A DNA stretch of 20,086 nt from CAG-411 sp045124315. GTDB taxonomy: Bacteria; Bacillota; Clostridia; Lachnospirales; Lachnospiraceae. The DNA is taken from the NCBI GenBank assembly GCA_045124315.1, contig JBGVLO010000101.1:1-20086 (forward strand), in the 5' to 3' direction. Of the stretch, positions 14,047-20,086 are shown in pieces. Numbering within the stretch: the stretch's first letter is position 1; each line of letters begins with the position of its first letter. A program made the position numbers and the translations under genes. Below the pieces are notes generated by a model, which was given only the letters and a program-made list of their open reading frames with translations, was not told where the DNA came from and did no database searches.

Positions 14047-14985
14047 TTACGTTTTTGCAGATAAAATAATATATCTATGTCTAACCTTATCCCACATTTT
14101 TGTAAAAAATCCTTTAAACAATCCCACAATAACATTATTATTGGAATATCCAAGCTGCTTTAATATTCTAATTCCTCTAACAACATTTTTAATATTTCTA
14201 GTCTTAAAAAATAACACTAAAACATGCCAAAAATGTCTTTCCTCTAAAATAGGAATATTATGCTGTTGAAAAAAAAGGCTCTTTCTTGCATGTACATTTA
14301 TTCTTGTTTCGATTTTTTCAATAACTCTGTAATCAAATTCGCTTACTGAATTTTTTCTCATAGTCACACAATAAATTGCATGCGCATCTACACTAACTTT
14401 TTCTGCATAATAACCAACTAAATACGAAAATGTAACATCGTTAGCAACTGGGGTTTCATCAAATCGTATGGAAAAACGTTTTAATAAATTGACTTTAACA
14501 ATCTTACACCACGGTTCTGTAAATCGATAACGCAAACACAACTCCCCCTTAGAAGGATTATGCTTATAAATATTAATATATTTGTTCAAGTAAGCTGCAC
14601 GAGAGCTATTCACGTAATATTCAGCATCCAAGCTACATGCATTACAAAATATTACATCTCCATCATCATTTATATACTCATCTAAAACATCTGCAAAACA
14701 GGGCGTAAAAAAATCATCTGCATCTGCAAAAATCACCCATTTACCACGTATATAATTCAATGCAATATTTCTTGCATATCCACCTCCGCCACCTTTTTTA
14801 TCCAATATAACTCTACAGTTATCTCTATTTATCCCTGGAAATGAAGTAAAATCCACCTTATCAGGTGAACTGTTATCATCTACAACGATTATTTCTACAT
14901 CATCCCTCAATGGAATGGAATCAATACAACGCTCTAACAAACTGGGAATATTATAATGTGGTATAACAATGCTATAATTTATCAA
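14047..14985 (-). CDS. Glycosyltransferase family 2 protein
   Basis: 312 residues starting at TTG 14985, with AGGAG 8 bases upstream. N-terminal GT-A motifs: YSIVIPHYNIPSLLERCI, VVDDNSSPD (DDN at about 36-38), a run of five glycines in DKKGGGGGYARN (66-70) where most relatives have NGG-x-AR-N, and FADADDFF (DADD at 88-91). PWCKIVKVNLL fits the acceptor-side helix of capsule GT2 enzymes. The C-terminal 60 residues are basic and would be amphipathic, suiting membrane association. Lies 30 bases after the next upstream glycosyltransferase and before the atypical one. AT-rich. The five-glycine loop is unusual but leaves the frame open. Confidence 0.87.
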   Translation of the reverse strand: MINYSIVIPHYNIPSLLERCIDSIPLRDDVEIIVVDDNSSPDKVDFTSFPGINRDNCRVILDKKGGGGGYARNIALNYIRGKWVIFADADDFFTPCFADVLDEYINDDGDVIFCNACSLDAEYYVNSSRAAYLNKYINIYKHNPSKGELCLRYRFTEPWCKIVKVNLLKRFSIRFDETPVANDVTFSYLVGYYAEKVSVDAHAIYCVTMRKNSVSEFDYRVIEKIETRINVHARKSLFFQQHNIPILEERHFWHVLVLFFKTRNIKNVVRGIRILKQLGYSNNNVIVGLFKGFFTKMWDKVRHRYIILSAKT

Positions 14986-15015
14986 AATATATACTCCTTT
15001 AACTATCTACATTGA

Positions 15016-15948
15016 TTACAACATCGCTGATATATTTTTTCTCATCTTAAATAGATAATAATAATAACCTACGTTACGAAGCATACCTTGCATGCGTACT
15101 CCCATCTTCCATAACCCCAACAAATTATTTTCTTTAAGAAAATAAATATATTTCCCAACATAAGGATTATGATAATTCTCCCATATTTGCTTATTCTGCA
15201 GTATAGTTTTTAAAATTTGCTCAGACATAGGAGAACTTTCTAATAACTTTTTCACATTTTTGAAAGAAAAATACTTCCTCGCACCAACTTGATTATTCCC
15301 ATGTTGCCTGTATAATATCAGTGGCTGATCTACAAAACCAATTTTTCCACTGCTAGCAGCAACTAGTGCTAGCCATCTATCGTGCATAATTGCTTCACGT
15401 GGAATAGGCAGAGACAAGTTCTTTAAAGCCTTATTAATTACTACTGTACAACCAGTAACATAATTATTAGCCAAAAGAGTCCCCAAAGCTCTACTAGGAT
15501 TATCTTCATTATTGATATGCTGACTTTTCATCATAGACGTATTTAGTACATTGAGATATTCATCAACCACAGTTAAGTCAGAATGCACTAATAACGGAAT
15601 TTCTTTTCCATACTCGTTCTCCATAATTTTTAAAACCTTAACGGATTCTTCAAGTTTTTTACTCATCCAAACATCATCTTGATCACTAATCGCAATATAA
15701 TCTCCCGAACAGTTCTTGATGGCTTTTGAAAAATTCCTTATTATTCCCAACGGTCGTTCATTTTGAATAACTTTGACGTTAAAAGGAGCACTGCAAGAAA
15801 ATGTCTTTAAAATTCCTACTGTTCCATCATGCGAACAATCATCACATACAACCAGTTCATCTGGCAATAACGATTGTGCAGTAAAACTCTTTAATTGTTC
15901 CTCTAAATAACGTTCTCCATTATATGTGCACAATGCTATAGATAACAT
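15016..15948 (-). CDS. Glycosyltransferase family 2 protein, rhamnosyltransferase-like
   Basis: 310 residues, ATG 15948 with GAGG 8 bases upstream. The opening MLSIALCTYNGERYLEEQLK, then VVCDDCSHDGT (34-43), GIIRNFSKAIKNCSGDYIAI and SDQDDVW (88-94) are the pattern of the GT2 subfamily that contains many O-antigen rhamnosyltransferases. HDRWLALVA and LYRQHGNNQVGA are also typical of it. Function would be addition of a deoxyhexose or other sugar during repeat-unit assembly. The dTDP-rhamnose genes are not in the window, so the rhamnose assignment is only by family resemblance. It starts 4 bases after the Wzy stop, so translation of the two is probably coupled. Confidence 0.87.
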   Translation of the reverse strand: MLSIALCTYNGERYLEEQLKSFTAQSLLPDELVVCDDCSHDGTVGILKTFSCSAPFNVKVIQNERPLGIIRNFSKAIKNCSGDYIAISDQDDVWMSKKLEESVKVLKIMENEYGKEIPLLVHSDLTVVDEYLNVLNTSMMKSQHINNEDNPSRALGTLLANNYVTGCTVVINKALKNLSLPIPREAIMHDRWLALVAASSGKIGFVDQPLILYRQHGNNQVGARKYFSFKNVKKLLESSPMSEQILKTILQNKQIWENYHNPYVGKYIYFLKENNLLGLWKMGVRMQGMLRNVGYYYYLFKMRKNISAML

Positions 15949-15952
15949 ACAA

Positions 15953-17164
15953 TCACCCTCGTAGATTTCTATGTTTCATTTCGGAAAATATAAAACAACA
16001 TACCAAGACCATTGAAGAACTGCTTGCTAACAACATAGGATTAAATACTGGTCTAATTAAGAAAAACAAAAAATTAGTTATAATCAGCATTTTATATCTT
16101 CCATCTAAACCTTTAAGAGGAATTGACGAAAAAATAAGTACATAAAGCCATATTATATAGAGCATACCTACAAAACCAAACTGATACACAATTGCTAAAT
16201 ACTCTAATTCATATAAAAAAGGAAAGGCTTGATTTCTGATAAATCCAGCTATATATGCCCCTAATCCATTACCGAAAATATACGCCTTTGGAATTTCCTC
16301 ACTAAAGGCTAAAACTTGCTCATATCTATAAAAATCAGAAACTTCAGCATCTACTCCCACAAACCTATCTTCCAGACCACTATAAAAATTTATAGAAGAT
16401 GTTGTCATTAGAACTAACAAAAAAAATACTACTAACCCCATCCCAATAAATTTCCTTATATTTGGATAAGATAATCTATCTGGCATAAAAAGCAGCAAAC
16501 TTAAAACTATAACTTGTATGATATATATACGAGAAAAATTAATATATACATACAACAATACACAAATCCATATTACCCCTCTTTTCATACCACATTCATT
16601 TAGGATTAAAAACGGAAAAATTGATAACGGTAATACGTCTAATATCGTACCTATACGCATCATATATCCATCTGCAATACCTAATGACATAACTTCTACA
16701 TTAGAAAAATCTTTAATAAACTCTATAATCTCGATGCTTGTCATAAATCCTAACATATAGAAAATTTCAACAGTAAATTTAAACAATATTCCAACCCAAA
16801 ACATTCCTTTAACTAAACTATACATACGTTCAGTTCTAATATATTTTGATTTAATAATTGTATATAACACCAAAATTGAAATTATTGCTGTCCCAACTTT
16901 TACCCCATGCTGAACTACAGTTTCTGAAAACCCATTTACTATTCCTATAATTCCCCACACAAATAAAAAGACAACCATCCCTAAAAATATTAATCCTTCT
17001 CGCACATATATATGTATGTTTCCCTTAGCTATCTCATATAATGTAATAAATGTGATGAGCATAAATATTACTTCCTTCATAGGAATATCAAAAATCCTAT
17101 TAGATGTTATGCCAGATAAGAAAAACATAGAGGTTAATAGAATTAACATTAATTGCTTAATCAT
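15953..17164 (-). CDS. wzy: Wzy-type O-antigen/capsule repeat-unit polymerase
   Basis: 403 residues, ATG 17164 preceded by GGTGAGG at a short distance. The protein is highly hydrophobic with about 10-12 membrane segments beginning at LMLILLTSMFFLSGI. One larger hydrophilic loop, around residues 260-300 (EDRFVGVDAEVSDFYRYEQV and GNGLGAYIAGF), corresponds to the periplasmic loop of Wzy/WaaL-type proteins. Sequence identity in this family is low, so the call rests on topology, the 'G.GLG.Y' loop and position among wzx, wzz and glycosyltransferase genes. It would join flipped repeat units at the outer face of the cytoplasmic membrane. WaaL-type ligase is the main alternative. Very AT-rich. Confidence 0.82.
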   Translation of the reverse strand: MIKQLMLILLTSMFFLSGITSNRIFDIPMKEVIFMLITFITLYEIAKGNIHIYVREGLIFLGMVVFLFVWGIIGIVNGFSETVVQHGVKVGTAIISILVLYTIIKSKYIRTERMYSLVKGMFWVGILFKFTVEIFYMLGFMTSIEIIEFIKDFSNVEVMSLGIADGYMMRIGTILDVLPLSIFPFLILNECGMKRGVIWICVLLYVYINFSRIYIIQVIVLSLLLFMPDRLSYPNIRKFIGMGLVVFFLLVLMTTSSINFYSGLEDRFVGVDAEVSDFYRYEQVLAFSEEIPKAYIFGNGLGAYIAGFIRNQAFPFLYELEYLAIVYQFGFVGMLYIIWLYVLIFSSIPLKGLDGRYKMLIITNFLFFLIRPVFNPMLLASSSSMVLVCCFIFSEMKHRNLRG

Positions 17165-17176
17165 ACTGCCTCACCA

Positions 17177-18097
17177 CTATCTATTCCTATAATTATTTGA
17201 CATACTTAAATGTACTTTTATTACCCTATGTATTTTATTTTCATTTATACCAACTCGATAGGCCAAGAATTTCATACCATCTCTAAACACCATTTCACAA
17301 ATAAAAAATGGCTTTCTATTGATCAAATATTTAAATTCATCTACTATAAATCTTTTTCCATTTCCTTCAGCCTCTCCCATATTTTTTCTTATCCAACTTT
17401 CTCTGGCATGAAATACACCTATATCAAAATAACGCTTAAACTCCTGCCATATAGTATAATTATGCGAATGATAGACTTTTGCTTCTGCTACATAAGAAAC
17501 CTTCCAGCCTGACATCAGCATTTTTGCTGCTACATACATGTCCTCACTCAATATGATATTTGAAGGAAATCCTCCAACATTCTCCATGGCAGATCTTCTA
17601 TAAGCTGCAAATGAATTTGATATAAACGCTGTCTTCATGCCGTATTTATTTCTATCCTCATAAGAACGGACATAACTTTCTGGGGGATAATTATGTAACC
17701 TTGCAAAAGCCGCAAAAACATTGGCATCCTTGTGGGGCAACTGGCGTCCATAAGCACATCCCACACTTATATCATCAAAAGCCCTGACTAAGTTCTCAAT
17801 TGAATACTCATCCGCCAATATTGCATCCTGTGTCAAAAAAACTATTATTTCTTTACCAAGACACATATCAATTCCCATTTGACGAGTGCCACCATGATTA
17901 AAATCTTTGCTGTCAATATCCTTTAGCTGACAATTCAGTCCCTGAGCTGCTTTGCACCACTCCTTATCCGAACCGGAATCTATAATCAATACCGGAATAT
18001 CAGGTATTGATTGCTTTTTCAACATGTTTAGTAATTCTATGAATTTTTCATCTGGATGATAAATGGGGATTATCACCTGCAAAGCAACTCTGTTCAT
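17177..18097 (-). CDS. Glycosyltransferase family 2 protein, rhamnosyltransferase-like
   Basis: The start is taken as ATG 18097 with AAGGTGA 5-6 bases before it; the longer frame to 18151 would overlap the Wzz gene and begins at an unsupported TTG. 306 residues. Motifs: LQVIIPIYHPDEKF, LIIDSGSDKEW (DSGS at about 40-43), KDFNHGGTRQMGI (64-76), FLTQDA (87-92), YGRQLPH (116-122) and SEDMYVAAKML. The combination 'DFNHG-TR-.G...FLTQDA..YGRQ.P' marks a subfamily annotated as rhamnosyltransferases in capsule and O-antigen loci. First glycosyltransferase after the export genes, so it may act early in repeat-unit synthesis, though order need not reflect order of action. Composition is intermediate, falling off toward Wzy. 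Confidence 0.88.
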   Translation of the reverse strand: MNRVALQVIIPIYHPDEKFIELLNMLKKQSIPDIPVLIIDSGSDKEWCKAAQGLNCQLKDIDSKDFNHGGTRQMGIDMCLGKEIIVFLTQDAILADEYSIENLVRAFDDISVGCAYGRQLPHKDANVFAAFARLHNYPPESYVRSYEDRNKYGMKTAFISNSFAAYRRSAMENVGGFPSNIILSEDMYVAAKMLMSGWKVSYVAEAKVYHSHNYTIWQEFKRYFDIGVFHARESWIRKNMGEAEGNGKRFIVDEFKYLINRKPFFICEMVFRDGMKFLAYRVGINENKIHRVIKVHLSMSNNYRNR

Positions 18098-18125
18098 CAA
18101 CTTCACCTTTACAAAGTAAACCTTC

Positions 18126-19481
18126 TTAACATTCCCTCTTGTACAGCACAAGGCTATATCCCAGAGAAATCATGCATCCCAGCACCATGCCAGCCAAAGT
18201 TATCAACTTCTTCCTTGGTCCGGATGGCTTGTCCTCATCCGGCAGATTAGCCGGGTCAACTACCTGAATATCCATAGACTCCATGGTCTGCTGGATTTTG
18301 GCCTGCTCTATCTGCTTGGTGAGCATTTCATATACTTCTTCCTTCACCTGGGCTTCACGGTACAGCTTCTGGTACTCAAGGATATCGTCTGCCATGCCGG
18401 CCATTTCCTCATCAGACTTGGCCTGCAATTCCTTTACCTTTGCCTCGGAGGCACTGGCTACTGCCACTGCCGTTGCCGCCTGATAGCGTGCCAGCTGCAA
18501 GGCTTCCTGATTGTCACTGACAGCAACAGCCTGGGAGCTTACCGCCCTGCTGACTTCCTCTGCCAGCTGCTTGTTCAGCTCGGACAGCTCGGTCTTTGCT
18601 TGAATTACACTAGGATGCTTTTCCTGATACAATGTACGCCTCTTCACCAGCTCCGCTTCCTTGTCAATAATCAAATCACGGATTTTCTTCACGCCCGGAT
18701 TATCCGTCATGCTGTATTTCACTGCATCACTGTTCTGCTCGCCAAGCTGGGCAGCGATACTGCTGACCTTTGCCTGCCCTGCCATGCGCTCCACCTGCAG
18801 CTCACCCAAGGTCTTGTCATAAGCGGCAGTTTTTTCCAGCTGGGCCTTGGTCTGCTCGTCAGGGCCGTAAATCTTATGCTCCTTGCTGTAGGTTTCCAGT
18901 GCCAGGGCTGCATCATCCGCTTCCTTCTTGGCAGTAGTTATCCGTTCATCAAGGAAGGAAACAACCAGTGACTTATTTTCCTTGTTCAGGTTGGTCATCA
19001 GGCCAAGGAAGTTGCTCACTACATTTTCAGCAATGTACTTGGCTTCCTCCGGGGTACGTCCCTTGGCCTCGACACTGATGAGCTGGGTTCCCTTAGTATT
19101 GGCAATATCAAGATTTTTCTTGGCAAATCCTTCAGCATCAGGCCGCTTCTCCGGCTCAATGTCATCAAAGACCTGCTCAATAATCGGCTCCAATACCACA
19201 CGGGTTTTCATCAGCTCCATATAGGTAGTTGCCTTGCCACCGCTTATGCCGCCACCACCGGCAATGGCTGCCATAGCCGCAGCAGCACCGCTCAAATCCA
19301 CCCCGCTGCTGGAAGACTGCACTGTTACCTGAGAAGTGTACTCCTTCGGCAGCACCAATGAAATTACCAGTGCCACCAGCGTAAAGGCAGCCACAATGCC
19401 CCCAAACAGCTTTTTCCTGTCAAATATTATTGCAGCCAGCTTCTGCAAATCTATTGTCTCGTCCTGCTCAATGCGTTCCAT
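18126..19481 (-). CDS. Wzz-like polysaccharide chain-length determinant
   Basis: 451 residues, ATG 19481 with AGGAG 6 bases upstream. Wzz architecture: short cytoplasmic N terminus, first membrane span about 26-44, large periplasmic region rich in coiled coil (about 165-400), a GNVR-type segment (VYEMLTKQIEQAKI, 383-396), a proline-rich PANLPDEDKPSGP (410-422) and second membrane span about 426-447. No Walker motif follows, so the BY-kinase part is not fused. A low-complexity alanine/glycine stretch (AAAAMAAIAGGGGISGG, 66-82) sits early in the periplasmic domain, as in several relatives from Gram-negative-type Firmicutes. It would set modal chain length together with the Wza-like protein just upstream. 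Clearly GC-richer than the genes that follow. Confidence 0.88.
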   Translation of the reverse strand: MERIEQDETIDLQKLAAIIFDRKKLFGGIVAAFTLVALVISLVLPKEYTSQVTVQSSSSGVDLSGAAAAMAAIAGGGGISGGKATTYMELMKTRVVLEPIIEQVFDDIEPEKRPDAEGFAKKNLDIANTKGTQLISVEAKGRTPEEAKYIAENVVSNFLGLMTNLNKENKSLVVSFLDERITTAKKEADDAALALETYSKEHKIYGPDEQTKAQLEKTAAYDKTLGELQVERMAGQAKVSSIAAQLGEQNSDAVKYSMTDNPGVKKIRDLIIDKEAELVKRRTLYQEKHPSVIQAKTELSELNKQLAEEVSRAVSSQAVAVSDNQEALQLARYQAATAVAVASASEAKVKELQAKSDEEMAGMADDILEYQKLYREAQVKEEVYEMLTKQIEQAKIQQTMESMDIQVVDPANLPDEDKPSGPRKKLITLAGMVLGCMISLGYSLVLYKREC

Positions 19482-19554
19482 ACTTCGCTCCTATCCAAAT
19501 CGTAAAATCTATCAAAATATCAGCTCAACGCCAATAAGGATATCAATATCAAGC

Positions 19555-20085
19555 TCAATCCCTGGTTAATGCCCTGTATGTAGCATAAATATTGATATAC
19601 GGGGCAATATCCTCGCTGAATACCACCTTGCCGGAATCAGGTACATACACAATATCCCCGTCCTCAAGGGCAATATTCTGGCTCATATCATGCTTCTTCA
19701 CGAAAGCATCCAGATTGATTTCCCGATAATAAATCACCCCATCAATCTGCCGTATCAGCTGCACATGCTTTGACCGGCCTCTATTGTCGACACCACCGGC
19801 ACTTGCCACGGCAGCGTAGACATTCATGTTGTCAACGTTCATTTCCTTGATGCCCGGCTCTATGACATTTCCCACAACATAGACCTTCCTGGCACCATAG
19901 CTTTTAAGGTACACATTCAGCTCCGGCAGCTTGTAATACTGGCTGAGCTGGGCATATATCATGTCCCTTGCTTCATCAAGGGTACATCCCACCACATGGA
20001 TATTGCCGCTATAAGGCAGGCGCACCATGCCGTCCGCACCTACAGTAATCTCATCAATTCCCAGCCCGTCAGGATATCCCAGCGC
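19555..20085 (-). CDS. Wza-like polysaccharide export protein, C-terminal part (partial)
   Basis: The open frame runs in from the right edge; the first full codon in the window ends at 20085 and the stop is at 19555-19557, giving 176 residues. It begins ALGYPDGLGIDEITVGADGM and continues VRLPYSGNIHVVGCTLDEAR, the end of a Poly_export domain. An SLBB-type domain follows (KVYVVGNVIEPGIKEM, AAVASAGGVDNRGRSKHVQL) and then the usual ALEDGDIVYVPDS. The final FSEDIAPYINIYATYRALTR is a typical amphipathic end of these outer-membrane export proteins. The signal peptide and lipobox would lie outside the window. It is followed by wzz after about 73 bases, and the two should act together in export. The ATG at 20028 is internal, not the start. 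Confidence 0.9.
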   Translation of the reverse strand, partial: ALGYPDGLGIDEITVGADGMVRLPYSGNIHVVGCTLDEARDMIYAQLSQYYKLPELNVYLKSYGARKVYVVGNVIEPGIKEMNVDNMNVYAAVASAGGVDNRGRSKHVQLIRQIDGVIYYREINLDAFVKKHDMSQNIALEDGDIVYVPDSGKVVFSEDIAPYINIYATYRALTRD

Positions 20086-20086
20086 C

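Noticed and set aside
14010..14153. Longer N terminus for the atypical glycosyltransferase
   Set aside because: It would overlap the upstream gene by 107 bases; the extra residues mirror that gene's coding sequence and a TTG with GGAG lies in the gap.
1..20086. CRISPR arrays, tRNA or rRNA genes, riboswitches
   Set aside because: No regularly spaced repeats, no cloverleaf with conserved T-loop sequence and no recognisable riboswitch core were seen on either strand.

Overview
The window is a chromosomal segment of a low-to-mid GC Gram-negative-type Firmicute. It is most likely a member of the Negativicutes (Selenomonas/Megamonas/Mitsuokella-like). That placement is an inference from three things: a carboxyltransferase-type oxaloacetate/pyruvate carboxylase end at the left edge, a Wza-like export protein (which implies an outer envelope), and Rpn-type PD-(D/E)XK 'transposase' genes. 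No search was run.

Layout. Positions 1-300 hold the 3' end of a decarboxylase-type gene on the + strand and its terminator. Positions 300-1530 are a scar zone: an orphan IS3-like OrfA on the - strand, a C-terminal Rpn-nuclease fragment on the + strand with a hairpin terminator, and a 26-residue in-frame leftover of an apparent SGNH-hydrolase C terminus. From 20085 down to 1534 almost everything is on the - strand and reads as a Wzx/Wzy-type exopolysaccharide or capsule locus. In transcription order it encodes: Wza-like export protein (partial), Wzz-like chain-length protein, GT2, Wzy polymerase, four more glycosyltransferases, UDP-glucose dehydrogenase, [interruption], a ManC-ManB fusion, GT2, Wzx flippase, polysaccharide pyruvyl transferase, and an F420-hydrogenase-beta-like iron-sulfur protein. 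The interruption at 9637-10638 is an intact Rpn-family nuclease gene on the opposite strand with its own strong ribosome binding site and hairpin terminator.

How it works together (inference). Ugd supplies UDP-glucuronate and the ManCB fusion supplies GDP-mannose. Six glycosyltransferases assemble a repeat unit on a lipid carrier; the priming transferase is not in the window. Wzx flips the unit, Wzy polymerises it, Wzz sets chain length and the Wza-like protein exports it. The pyruvyl transferase probably adds a pyruvate ketal. The export, ugd and manCB genes are visibly richer in G+C than the central glycosyltransferase, Wzy, Wzx and pyruvyl transferase genes, the usual mosaic of a serotype-determining locus.

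Most notable. The intact Rpn gene has a strong internal Shine-Dalgarno and an in-frame ATG that would make a 70-residue C-terminal protein. This is the architecture described for Rpn gene-within-gene antitoxins. The degraded Rpn locus at the left edge ends in a hairpin with the same stem as the intact one. Many genes here appear to start at TTG, so several starts given below are shorter than the longest open frame and were chosen by Shine-Dalgarno position.
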